A stretch of 14,817 nucleotides of DNA from Balneolaceae bacterium SMO_bin1 (lineage in GTDB: Bacteria; Bacteroidota; Rhodothermia; Balneolales; Balneolaceae), in NCBI GenBank assembly GCA_003123965.1, contig NNSL01000244.1, positions 1 to 14,817 on the forward strand, given 5' to 3'. How positions within the stretch are numbered: the first letter of the stretch is position 1; each line of letters opens with the position of its first letter. The notes under the pieces were generated by a model that worked only from the letters and a program-made list of their open reading frames with translations, had not been told where the DNA came from and did not search any database. Position numbers and translations under genes: made by a program. Positions 7,016 through 14,817 of this stretch are shown here, in pieces.

Positions 7016-10000
7016 CTAGTTCTTTTTCGCTAATCCCACAGCATCATCGCCGAGAAGCATTTTTAGCTGCGACAATAATTCTTCATTCGGTTCTACCACA
7101 AATTTACGCACATGCATGGCAAACGGCCGCTTGGCCTCGGCGCTCAGTACATTTAATTGGATGTTAGTATCGCCTTGGTGTTCCTCAAATAGCTCAGCCA
7201 TTTTATGCAACTCTTCATCAGAAATGATATTGGTATCGATCTCCAGCTGCAGGGCAATTTTGTGCTGAAATTTCTCGCGCATGCTCTCAATTCGTTCAAA
7301 GCTGTTGGCTATAATCTGCGGCTGCCCGCGTCGGGTATCGATATGGCCGTCAATAACCACGAGGGAATCAACCTGAATCATGCCCAGGTTTCGATCATAA
7401 ACATCATTGAAAGCGATAACTTCAATTTTTCCATATAAATCTTCCAGCTTAAGGAAGGCAAACGGACGGCCTTTTTTATCGGTCACGCGTTTTACTTCGG
7501 TGATGATACCCGCACACCGAACATCAGTGCGATCATTAAGTTCGTTGAGCTCTTCCCGCTTGAGGGTGTGCGAGCAAAACAGCTTGATGTCTTCTTTGTA
7601 CTTGCTGAGTGGGTGGCCGCTGAGGTAAAACCCGATAAGCTCACGCTCTTTGTTGAGCCGCTCAATGTTCGACCACGGCTGCACTTCGTTCAGCACCGGC
7701 TCCTCAATGGCTGAGGCGCTCCCGCTGCCGTCCCCGAACAGATCTGATTGATTGGAATTTTCCATCTCCTGCACGCGCGAACCGTAACTTAAAATACGTT
7801 CCACACTTTCGAGCAGCTGCCGCCGGTGCGTATTGAGCGAATCGAATGCCCCGGCCTGAATAAGACTTTCCATGGTGCGCTTGTTACAAGTGCGCGAATC
7901 AACCCGGCGGGCGAAATCAAAAATAGATTCATACTCCCCGTTTTCATTACGCTCGTTTACCAACTCTTCAACGGCGTTGGTACCCACGCCTTTAATAGCC
8001 TCCATACCATACTGAATGCGGCCATCGCGAGCTACAAATGTCCCTTCACCCGTGTTGATGTTGGGCGGGTCAACCGTAATGCCATTCCTGTAACACTCTT
8101 CAATAAACTTCGACACCTTGTCGATGTCGCCCATATTGTGGCACAGCACCGCCGCCATATATTCAGCGGGATAATTGGCCTTGAAAAAGGCGGTTTGATA
8201 CGCTACTACCGAATAGGCCGCCGAGTGCGACTTGTTAAAACCGTAGTTGGCAAACTCGGCCATCATTTCAAAAATCTCTATCGCCTTGTCCCGCTCTACA
8301 TCATTTTCTACAGCCTGCTCCACAAAAATTTCGCGCTGCTGGTCCATCACCTCTTTCTTCTTCTTACCCATGGCGCGGCGCAGCAGGTCGGCATCACCCA
8401 GCGAGTAATTCGCAATTTTCTGGGCCGCCTTCATAATCTGCTCCTGGTAAATCATAATGCCGTAGGTCGGCTTCAGCAGCTCTTCCAGATCGGGATGCGG
8501 GTACGTCACTTCTTTTCGGCCGTGCTTGCGATCAATATATTCGGGAATAAACTGCATGGGCCCCGGACGATACAGCGCGTTCATGGCAATCAGGTCATCC
8601 AGCGAGGTGGGCTTCAGCTGCTTCAAATACTTGCGCATCCCGTCGCTCTCAAACTGGAACGTGCCTATAGTATTCCCTTTTTGATACAGCTTAAACGTCG
8701 GCTCGTCATCAAACGGAATTTCATCCAGATCATGCTTTATGCCGTGATTTTCCTCTACGTACTGAATGGCCGTTTTAAGAATGGACAGCGTTTTTAGCCC
8801 TAGAAAGTCCATTTTCAGCAGGCCGCATTTTTCGGTATTGGGCCCGTCGTACTGGGTGATCAGCTCCTTGTCTTTAGATAGCGCCACCGGCACGTACTCA
8901 CTTATTTCGCCCGGGGCAATAATAACTCCTGCTGCGTGCACACCGGTCTGCCGCGCCGATCCCTCAAGAGTGCGGGCAAAACGCATCATTTTCTGTACCT
9001 GAGGGTCGGGGTGATCAAAAAGCTGCTTAATGTCTTTGGCCGACTCGGGGTTTTTGCTGCCGTCGAGCACGTCTTCAAATTCTGTAAGTGCAGGGCTGTC
9101 GGGAAACATTTTGGTGATACGGTTCACCTCCTGCAGCGGCACGCCCAGCACGCGGCCCACATCACGGATGGCGGTTTTGGCCTTCATGGTGCCGTATGTT
9201 ACAATCTGGGCTACATTGCGGCGGCCGTACTCTTCAATTACGTAATCAATCACTTCCTGTCGGCCGCTGTCGTCAAAGTCAATATCAATATCGGGCGGAC
9301 TTACGCGCTCGGGATTCAAGAAACGCTCAAACAGCAAGTCGTATTCCATGGGGTCAATATTGATAATCCCGAGGCAGTAGGCCACCACCGATCCGGCGGC
9401 GGACCCTCGTCCGGGTCCTACAAATACGCCGCGTTCCCTGGCTTCGGTAGTAAAGTCCTGCACAATCAGGAAGTAGCCCTCAAACCCCATGTCTTCAATA
9501 ATAGCCAGCTCCTGGTTGATTCGCTCGCTGATATCCTGCGTGATTTCGCCGTAGCGTTTCTTGGCGCCCTCAAGCGTAAGGTGGCGCAGATAGGCATTCA
9601 TCGAATCAAATTGATCGGGCATGCTGTAGTGGGGAAGCAGCAGCTCTGAATCCAAGTCAATATCATCAACCTTTTCGACAATCTCGTTGGTGTTTTCAAC
9701 GGCCTGCGGCAAGTCGCTGAAGAGCTCCTGCATTTCATCCGGGGTTTTAAGATAAAACTCCCGGTTCAGATTGTCGTCGTCATCGGTAAAACGAAACCGA
9801 TTAGGATCGTTGATATCGGCATTGGTTGCAGGGCCAGCAAAATATCGTGCGCCTCGGAATCTTCGCGCTCAACATAATGCGAATCGTTGGTGGCAATCAT
9901 CTTCACATTGTACTCTTTAGACCACCGTACCAGAATTTCATTGCAGCGATCTTGGTCAGACAGACCGTGCCGCTGTAATTCTATGTAGTAATCGTCGCCA

Positions 10001-10488
10001 AACAGGTTAAGGTACCACTCAAAAATCTTACGAGCTTCCTTTTCGCCCTTGTTAATAATGGTTTGGTTAATTTCGCTGGCAATGCAGCAGGTAGTGGCAA
10101 TGAGTCCTTCAGCGTGCTCGGCCAGCGTTTCTTTATCGATACGAGGCTTGTAATACATACCCTCGGTAAAACCCAGCGATGACAGCTTGGACAAGTTTTT
10201 ATAGCCGGTCATGTTTTTTGCCAGCAGCAGTTGGTGGTACCGGGTCCGATCCTGCTTATCATCCATACCCGATGGGGTAATGTAAAACTCACAGCCAATA
10301 ATCGGCTTAACACCTTCTTTTTTGGCCTCCCGTACAAACTTTGGCACCCCGTACATGTTTCCATGATCGGTAATAGCAATGCCCGGCATTCCGGTATTGC
10401 CCGTTTTTTTTACAAGCTGCGAAATGTTGGCAGCGCCGTCGAGCATGGAAAATTGGGTGTGGCAGTGAAGGTGGGAAAAATCAGGCAT
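7016..10488 (-). CDS. dnaE: DNA polymerase III alpha subunit DnaE (frameshifted in this sequence)
   Basis: This is the replicative polymerase subunit. An N-terminal PHP domain (about residues 1-210) has HLHCHTQFS, ITDHGN, GCEFY and NDSHYV, so most metal ligands look intact. The palm and catalytic core include GPGRGSAAGS (about 358-367) and PDIDIDF (about 399-405), which holds two of the catalytic aspartates. The finger and tandem HhH region follows. Then come a beta-clamp binding motif QSDLF (about residue 912) and an OB-fold (about 988-1067). Full length is about 1157 residues, as expected for DnaE. The frame breaks at about 9826: on the coding strand CTGCAACCAATGCC should be CTGCAAACCAATGCC, giving LQTNADINDPNRFRF. 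The two halves join at residue 221. Because the gene is normally essential, the missing base is very probably a sequence error. It is transcribed divergently from the lipoprotein gene. Confidence 0.96.
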
Positions 10489-10518
10489 GTTATTATTAGT
10501 AAATTATTTTACCGTATC

Positions 10519-10550
10519 GTTGATTTTTAAATTTCAGTTAAGTTTATTTG
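10519..10550 (+). promoter_or_regulatory. Candidate promoter of the lipoprotein gene
   Basis: GTTG at 10519-10522 and TTTATTTG at 10543-10550 are separated by 20 bases. This is close to the Bacteroidota pattern TTTG-N19 to 21-TAnnTTTG, with one mismatch in each element. The same region also reads as a weak sigma-70 promoter (TTGATT, 17 bases, TTTATT). It lies in the 86-base gap after the divergent dnaE start. Confidence 0.4.
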
Positions 10551-10574
10551 AGCCGCAACAATTTCTATTCAATA

Positions 10575-11255
10575 ATGATAAACAAAATTATGCGTTTAGT
10601 TAAGAAAAATTACCTGCTGCTTGCCATTTTATTTGGAGTGATGCTGGCGGGCTGCTCAAGTTCAAAAAACTACTATCTGGAACCAGAATATCAAGAGAAT
10701 AAGGTAAATTCATCGGTAACTGTTATACCAGTAACCCGCGCCTTTTTTACTAATTTTCCGTACTACAGCTTTGGTTCTTTAAGTGGAACCGGGCAGAGTG
10801 TGTTTAATTCATCACTGCAACCACTTTTTGCACAGTATGCCGCCTCAAGCGTTGAAACAATTTCCTCATCGGCACAAATTGATACCACCAATTTCACTCT
10901 TACAAACCTGGGTGATGAGGAGGAGATGTTCGAAATTATAGCTCCTAAAGAAAATTCAAAAGTGAGTTCCTCTCGTTTTGTCTTACTGCTCGATAAGTTT
11001 TATTTCCGGCAAAAAGTGGAACAGTCACCCAACTCTAGCGGCTATGCCGGCCATGAGGGCAGCGAACAGCGAATGCTCTATTTCGTAACCAAGTATGCCT
11101 ACTGGGATACGCAAAATAATAAAATAGTAGGCTGGGGTGAGGCCAGTACACGCACACAAATCAGCACGGAGCCTGAAGTATCCGATTACTCTCAAATTTT
11201 ATCACAGGCTGTGCAGCAAATTGTCAAGCAGGGCCCCATTACTGCACGTCCCTAA
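10575..11255 (+). CDS. Uncharacterised lipoprotein
   Basis: I do not recognise this family. The product is a lipoprotein of about 226 residues: a basic start, a hydrophobic stretch (LLLAILFGVML) and a lipobox LAGC with the acylated Cys at residue 27, then SSSKNYY. It should be anchored to a membrane facing the periplasm. The mature part is Ser/Thr/Gln-rich and probably mostly beta, with a pattern such as VTVIPVTRAFF, then SRFVLLLDKFYFRQ and RMLYFVTKYAYWDTQNNKIVGWGEA, followed by a C-terminal helix. The last part recalls lipoproteins that compute a value from several terms, but no function can be given. The ATG at 10575 is chosen over an upstream TTG; the ATG at 10590 is equally good and gives 221 residues. 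A single-gene unit is likely. Confidence 0.85.
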   Translation: MINKIMRLVKKNYLLLAILFGVMLAGCSSSKNYYLEPEYQENKVNSSVTVIPVTRAFFTNFPYYSFGSLSGTGQSVFNSSLQPLFAQYAASSVETISSSAQIDTTNFTLTNLGDEEEMFEIIAPKENSKVSSSRFVLLLDKFYFRQKVEQSPNSSGYAGHEGSEQRMLYFVTKYAYWDTQNNKIVGWGEASTRTQISTEPEVSDYSQILSQAVQQIVKQGPITARP

Positions 11256-11262
11256 TAAAGAA

Positions 11263-11277
11263 AATGCTTTTGGCATT
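11263..11277 (-). terminator. Possible weak terminator of thpR
   Basis: On the - strand AATGC and GCATT form a five-base-pair stem around CAAAA, followed by TTCTTTATT. It lies just past the thpR stop codon. The stem is short and AT-rich, so this is a weak call. Confidence 0.3.
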
Positions 11278-11279
11278 CG

Positions 11280-11326
11280 TATCCGCTGCGGCGCTCGTAC
11301 ATTAATCGCCCAGCGGATATTTTTTT
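11280..11326 (+). terminator. Intrinsic terminator of the lipoprotein gene, overlapping the end of thpR
   Basis: TATCCGCTG (11280-11288) pairs with CAGCGGATA (11311-11319). Inside it GGCG (11290-11293) pairs with CGCC (11307-11310), with one bulged base. A run of seven T follows on the + strand. The right arm and T-run lie inside the last codons of the convergent thpR gene. Confidence 0.8.
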
Positions 11327-11829
11327 ATCAACGAGTGCCGAGCACCTTCCGGACTTAATTCACTTTTGTAAATTCCGAAGTGCCGAATCAGAAACTCCAC
11401 CGGTTCAGGATCGCGCATTATGGAAGAGACCTGTTTGCGCGTTGCGTTTTTCGGTCGCCCAAGTGTAATATGCGGTACAAAAGGGCGTTCATCTGCATCA
11501 AATCCCAGGGCAGAACAAATGTTTTCCACTTTTTCATGAAGTGCTGTTATTTTTTGCTCGGGTTCAACGCCTACCCAAATTACACTGGGCTGACCCTTTT
11601 CAGGAAATGTACCCCACTGGGATAAACGTAAAGCAAAAGAGGGCTGCGAAAGATCCGCAAGCTCGCTTTTCAGCAATTGAAGATCCTCCTCTGAAATATC
11701 GCCAAGAAACTTCAGCGTTATGTGCAGCTGGCGCGGTGGCTGCCAGCGGATATTGTCAGCGGAAGCCTGCAGATTTTTGAGCGTGCTTTTTACCGCATCG
11801 GGCAGCGGCACGGCAATGAAAATACGCAT
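11302..11829 (-). CDS. thpR: RNA 2',3'-cyclic phosphodiesterase (2'-5' RNA ligase family)
   Basis: ThpR belongs to the 2H phosphoesterase superfamily. It opens 2',3'-cyclic phosphates on RNA to 2'-phosphates and can join tRNA halves through a 2'-5' bond in vitro. The 175-residue length is normal. The two signature HxTx motifs are HITL at 36-39 and HITL at 120-123, about 84 residues apart as expected, in the contexts PRQLHITLKFLG and FVPHITLGRPK. The N-terminus MRIFIAVPLP is typical of the family. The start codon shares a base with the acyP stop codon (TAATG), so translation is probably coupled. The 3' end carries the right arm of the opposing terminator. Confidence 0.93.
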   Translation of the reverse strand: MRIFIAVPLPDAVKSTLKNLQASADNIRWQPPRQLHITLKFLGDISEEDLQLLKSELADLSQPSFALRLSQWGTFPEKGQPSVIWVGVEPEQKITALHEKVENICSALGFDADERPFVPHITLGRPKNATRKQVSSIMRDPEPVEFLIRHFGIYKSELSPEGARHSLIKKYPLGD

Positions 11830-12104
11830 TAAAAGTGCTTTACTTCAAAGGAATCGAATTCTCCAGTGGCTTCTTCCCACTCAAAGTCAACATTATCAAC
11901 CCGGCTTGCTCCGGGGCCATCCTCGCACTGGGCCACTATCTCGTCAATATGATCTTCGGGCCCTTCAAAAACGGCCTCAACGCGGCCGTCCGGTAAATTT
12001 TTTACCCAGCCGTGTACCCCTATTTCCTGGGCGTTTATTTTGGTAAAATGCCGGAAGCCCACCCCCTGCACTTTCCCTTCAATGAATAAATGTCCTCTTC
12101 TCAT
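11829..12104 (-). CDS. acyP: Acylphosphatase
   Basis: This 91-residue enzyme hydrolyses acyl phosphates such as carbamoyl phosphate and 1,3-bisphosphoglycerate; its in vivo role in bacteria is not well defined. The ferredoxin-like fold is shown by GKVQGVGFRHFT (residues 10-21), which holds the phosphate-binding Arg18, and by GWVKNLPDGRVEAVFEG (32-48), which holds Asn36, the catalytic residue that positions the attacking water. The C-terminal end, FDSFEVKHF, is a degraded version of the usual FxxR ending. The length is standard. It is the first gene of a two-gene unit with thpR and is divergent from the OxyR-like gene across a 172-base gap. Confidence 0.95.
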   Translation of the reverse strand: MRRGHLFIEGKVQGVGFRHFTKINAQEIGVHGWVKNLPDGRVEAVFEGPEDHIDEIVAQCEDGPGASRVDNVDFEWEEATGEFDSFEVKHF

Positions 12105-12141
12105 GTTGATTGTTTTTTTTATATTTATCCTTTAACTCCGA

Positions 12142-12168
12142 ATTATAACAGCCACTTTGTTTTATCAA
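12142..12168 (-). promoter_or_regulatory. Candidate promoter of acyP-thpR
   Basis: On the - strand TTGATA (12163-12168) and a perfect TATAAT (12142-12147) are separated by 15 bases, which is shorter than the usual 16-18. The -10 element lies about 38 bases upstream of the acyP start. Confidence 0.4.
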
Positions 12169-12232
12169 CCGTTGAGTGGATTATAGTGTTTGCTTCGGTA
12201 TTTAGAAAGCAAAAATGATACATTAAAATTCT

Positions 12233-12238
12233 TATAAT
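12233..12238 (+). promoter_or_regulatory. Candidate -10 element of the OxyR-like gene
   Basis: A perfect TATAAT lies 38 bases before the start codon at 12277. No recognisable -35 element sits at the right distance; the region there is A-rich. Activator-dependent or autoregulated LysR promoters often lack a good -35, but AT-rich chance is also possible. Confidence 0.35.
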
Positions 12239-12276
12239 AAATCGGGTGATTCCCAGACCGATAAACGCTTATTTTC

Positions 12277-13215
12277 ATGACCCTTACCCAGTTATCTTAT
12301 ATCGTTGCTGTTGACCGTTACCGGCATTTTGCCACCGCGGCAGAGAAATCGTACGTAACGCAGCCTACGCTCAGCATGCAAATTCACAAGCTCGAAGATG
12401 AGCTTGGCATCACTATTTTCGATCGATCAAAATCACCCGTTGTACCCACCGAGATTGGCAAGAAAGTGATTGAAGAAGCCAAGAAAATTCTCAGCCAGTC
12501 GAAGCACATTGAAGACCTGGCATCACTCAGTGACGATGAACTGCGCGGCTCGTTCCGGGTGGGCATTATTCCAACTATTGCGCCAAACCTGCTACCGCTT
12601 TTTCTTCGCTCCTTTACCGAAAAGTATCCCAAGGTAAAGCTCATTGTTGAAGAAGTGGTGACGGATGAACTGCTGCAGCTGCTTAATCAAGATTATCTTG
12701 ATGTAGGTATTATTGCCACTCCGGTTGATCAGGGTCACATCCACGAAGAAGATTTATACTACGAACCATTTATCGGATACATTTCAGATGATCACCCTCT
12801 GGCCAAAAAAGAAAAACTTTCGGTTGATGATTTAGATATCGGCAACCTTTGGTTGTTGAACGAGGGTCACTGTTTTCGGGACCAAACCGTACAGCTCTGC
12901 AAAAAACAACGCGGAGAAGCCTTCAACAATTCGCAAATTGAATTTGAAAGCGGAAATTTGGAAACCCTTAAGCAGCTGGTGGAACAGAATTTTGGCATGA
13001 CTCTGCTTCCGTATCTCGCAAAAAATCAGCTGCCCGAGCGCTGCATTAAAGCCCACCTGCGCTATTTCGAAGACCCTGTTCCGCGCCGCAAAGTTCGTAT
13101 CGTATACGGACGCGAATACCTCAAGAAGAATATCATCAAAGCATTCAAAGAAGAGGTGCTGGCTAATGTTCCAGAAGAACTTACCCGAAGCGATGAAGGG
13201 ATGCTGGTAGAGTAA
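12277..13215 (+). CDS. oxyR: OxyR-type LysR-family peroxide-sensing regulator
   Basis: This is a 312-residue LysR-type regulator. The N-terminal winged helix-turn-helix (about residues 1-60) has MTLTQLSYIVAVDRYRHFATAA and YVTQPTLSMQIHKLEDELGI. A linker helix leads to the effector domain (about 90-300). The diagnostic part is LLNEGHCFRDQTVQLC, where the two cysteines fall at 199 and 208. These are the same positions as the peroxide-reactive pair of E. coli OxyR and lie in the same GHCxRDQ context. That supports activation by hydrogen peroxide through a disulfide. No catalase, peroxidase or ferritin-like target lies next to it, so it is a stand-alone regulator or controls the downstream genes. 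It is divergent from acyP. I did not find a clear OxyR binding site in the gap. Confidence 0.9.
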   Translation: MTLTQLSYIVAVDRYRHFATAAEKSYVTQPTLSMQIHKLEDELGITIFDRSKSPVVPTEIGKKVIEEAKKILSQSKHIEDLASLSDDELRGSFRVGIIPTIAPNLLPLFLRSFTEKYPKVKLIVEEVVTDELLQLLNQDYLDVGIIATPVDQGHIHEEDLYYEPFIGYISDDHPLAKKEKLSVDDLDIGNLWLLNEGHCFRDQTVQLCKKQRGEAFNNSQIEFESGNLETLKQLVEQNFGMTLLPYLAKNQLPERCIKAHLRYFEDPVPRRKVRIVYGREYLKKNIIKAFKEEVLANVPEELTRSDEGMLVE

Positions 13216-13457
13216 TTGGCTTTCCTGTTTTAAACAGTAAGGAAATTTTCTTGCTTATATATCCTAAATAAGGTTAAAGCGGTTTTTCATGATATCACTC
13301 CCCTTCTTTTGGGGTTCATTTCAACACTTAAGAAACTCTACTGTTTGTTAAATAACGACTATATGCCTGGGTCAAACTTTCCACTTCAATCAGGGTTTCT
13401 TTTGTGAATTCTACACAAGCTCTATCTTCACTCCAAAATCTAACTTCTTAATACCTT

Positions 13458-13883
13458 ATGAATGGTTTTGCAGCAAAATGGTTTGCGCTTTACTACCCTA
13501 TTTTAGGCTGTATTTTTCTTGCAGGCGGCATTGGGTTGATAGTAAAAACCGAAATTGTTCAAAAGTATTTAATCGCTGAGTCTAAAAGCGATCAGCCCCC
13601 GGCGGTACCGCGCACCATTCTTAGATATTTTTTCCTTTTCACGCTGCCGTGCCTTGTGCTTTCGCTCCTACCTTTCTCCTGGCCTGAACTTCTGTTCTCC
13701 ATATGGAGTTTAGTAATCGTATATCTGGCAGGCATTCAGCTGGTGCGCTGGCCCCAAACGCGGCAATCTATACGCAATCATCCGCAAAAGTTAGCACGAT
13801 TAGTAAAAATTTGCGGTGCCATAATGCTGGCAGTAGCTCCGGTTATGTTTCTGCTCTGTTATCTGGTAATTCAACGATTATAG
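13458..13883 (+). CDS. Small four-helix membrane protein of unknown function
   Basis: I do not recognise this 141-residue protein. It appears to be integral to the membrane, with four hydrophobic segments at about residues 9-29, 55-72, 76-96 and 115-137. A polar loop lies between the first two (ESKSDQPPAVPRT), and a basic loop between the third and fourth (RWPQTRQSIRNHPQKLAR). That basic loop suggests a cytoplasmic location for it. No catalytic motif is visible. The start ATG at 13458 is the first in the frame, without a clear ribosome site. It is separated from the OxyR-like gene by 242 bases, and only six bases separate it from the MBL nuclease gene, so those two are likely one operon. Confidence 0.78.
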   Translation: MNGFAAKWFALYYPILGCIFLAGGIGLIVKTEIVQKYLIAESKSDQPPAVPRTILRYFFLFTLPCLVLSLLPFSWPELLFSIWSLVIVYLAGIQLVRWPQTRQSIRNHPQKLARLVKICGAIMLAVAPVMFLLCYLVIQRL

Positions 13884-13889
13884 CACATA

Positions 13890-14817
13890 ATGGACATTGT
13901 TAAAGCCGGCTATCATGGAATTTTGATGCCGGACTACAACATCGGCTTCGATTTTAGTACGCCCGATGCCGATCATATTTTCATCACCCACGCGCATTCC
14001 GATCACATGCCGTACCGCAGCCAAAAACCGGTATACTGCACACGCAATACGTACCGGCTGATGCAAAAGCGCGGCTACAGTGACGGTGCGCACGTACTTG
14101 AATTTGGGGAACCACTGCAGCTGCCCAATGCGCAAGTTACGCTCTATCCGGCCGGACATATTCTGGGCTCAGCCATGGTATTTGTGGAAACCGACGAAGG
14201 TTCGGTGCTTTACACGGGCGATTACCGCACACCGCCCTCACCGGCTACCGAGGGTTTCGAATACCCCGAAAACGTGGATCATTTCATTACCGAAGCAACC
14301 TTCAGCCTGCCTATTTACAAATGGGCACCTTACGATTATTTGATATCAGAAGTGCAGGAGTTTGCTTTGGATACAATTGATGAAGGCTACACGCCTGTTT
14401 TTCTAGCCTATAATTTAGGCAAGGCGCAGGAAGTAATGCACATGCTCGCGCCCACCGAATTGCCCGTGCAAATTCATGGAGCCGGCTATAAATTATGTGA
14501 CGTATATGAAGAAGCCGGTATTGATCTGGGAAATTACGAATCGTATGATCGCGCTACCTGCGAAGGGAAAGTATTGGTGACGACCAACTCAGCCATCAAT
14601 AACGGATTTGCCTCAAACGTAAAGAAAAAGCGGCTGGCCTACTGTTCCGGCTGGGCGGCCCGAGAATCATCCCGCACGCAGCTGACCGTGGATAAATTGA
14701 TACCCCTTTCCGATCACCTCGACTTCTTTGAGCTGATTAATCTGTGCAAAAAACTCAATCCGCAAAAAGTGCACATTACCCATACGCCCAATGCCAACGT
14801 AGTACAGCATTACCTGG
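13890..14817 (+). CDS. Metallo-beta-lactamase-fold nuclease-like protein (partial, runs off the window)
   Basis: The first 309 residues are present and no stop codon is reached. The fold is shown by HAHSDH at 34-39 (metal ligands), H90 in YPAGHILGS, D111 in YTGDYR, H276 in PLSDHLDF and H298 in HITHTP. The blocks ITEATFSLPIYKW, AYNLGKAQEV and IHGAGYKL resemble RNA/DNA-processing exonucleases of the Ysh1/CPSF type, including the exonuclease found beside ATP-dependent DNA ligases in bacterial repair clusters. It lacks the usual GDFYIDP opening of that ligase-associated subfamily, having MPDYNIGFDFS instead. The exact substrate (RNA or DNA) is therefore open. It follows the membrane protein gene after six bases. 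What comes after 14817 would settle the context. Confidence 0.8.
   Translation, partial: MDIVKAGYHGILMPDYNIGFDFSTPDADHIFITHAHSDHMPYRSQKPVYCTRNTYRLMQKRGYSDGAHVLEFGEPLQLPNAQVTLYPAGHILGSAMVFVETDEGSVLYTGDYRTPPSPATEGFEYPENVDHFITEATFSLPIYKWAPYDYLISEVQEFALDTIDEGYTPVFLAYNLGKAQEVMHMLAPTELPVQIHGAGYKLCDVYEEAGIDLGNYESYDRATCEGKVLVTTNSAINNGFASNVKKKRLAYCSGWAARESSRTQLTVDKLIPLSDHLDFFELINLCKKLNPQKVHITHTPNANVVQHYL

Noticed and set aside
7826..9649. Long open frames (323 and 237 codons) on the + strand opposite dnaE
   Set aside because: They are antisense shadows of a clearly coding polymerase gene, contain no recognisable domain and start in arbitrary positions.
1145..9830. Programmed ribosomal frameshifting in the anti-sigma, gdh and dnaE genes
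   Set aside because: None of the three sites forms an X XXY YYZ slippery heptamer, no conserved stimulatory structure is evident, and one added base in a homopolymer repairs each gene.
12105..12276. Tandem OxyR operator (ATAG-N7-CTAT repeats) in the gap before oxyR
   Set aside because: Only one ATAG is seen, and the partner half-sites are absent at the required spacing.
13216..13316. Terminator after oxyR (TTTCCTGTTT/AAACAG...GGAAA or CCCC/GGGG stems)
   Set aside because: The first stem needs a four-base bulge and the second has only four base pairs; neither is good enough to call.

Overview
The window looks like ordinary chromosomal DNA from a Bacteroidota-type bacterium, most likely from the Balneolota/Rhodothermota side (Balneola-like). 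This placement is inferred from protein style and has not been tested against a database. The hints are a SigK-like ECF sigma factor paired with an RskA-type anti-sigma factor, a secreted protein resembling DUF4412 proteins, a MnmA with the GGKSDKETGCC-type insert, AT-rich gene gaps, and few clear Shine-Dalgarno sites. I see no CRISPR array, insertion sequence, prophage, tRNA or rRNA.

Layout. (1) 142-1593, + strand: an ECF sigma factor and its membrane anti-sigma factor, overlapping by 11 bases and ending at a two-way terminator. (2) 1666-4326, - strand: a secreted DUF4412-like protein, the tRNA 2-thiouridylase MnmA and an HNH endonuclease. (3) 4327-4703: a 377-base non-coding gap with three short inverted repeats. 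(4) 4704-6468, + strand: a glutamate dehydrogenase-family enzyme followed by an RsbW-like ATP-binding protein. (5) 6527-10488, - strand: thioredoxin and the DNA polymerase III alpha subunit DnaE. (6) 10575-11255, + strand: an unrecognised lipoprotein with its own candidate promoter and a strong terminator. (7) 11302-12104, - strand: acylphosphatase and the RNA 2',3'-cyclic phosphodiesterase ThpR, coupled through a shared TAATG. (8) 12277-14817, + strand: an OxyR-type regulator with both redox cysteines, a four-helix membrane protein, and a metallo-beta-lactamase-fold nuclease-like protein that runs off the window.

The most important point for any user is that three well-conserved genes (the anti-sigma factor, gdh and dnaE) are each broken by one missing base. 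In each case one extra base in a short homopolymer would restore the family's usual sequence. None of the three sites is a convincing slippery heptamer, and dnaE is normally essential. I therefore read them as sequencing or assembly deletions and annotate each gene as one full-length CDS.

Functionally the window combines signal sensing (ECF/RskA, RsbW-like, OxyR-like), redox and stress functions (thioredoxin, OxyR), RNA and tRNA processing (MnmA, ThpR) and DNA replication (DnaE). I found no convincing new multi-gene system. The least explained parts are the orphan RsbW-like gene, the lipoprotein, and the pair of membrane protein and MBL nuclease at the right edge.
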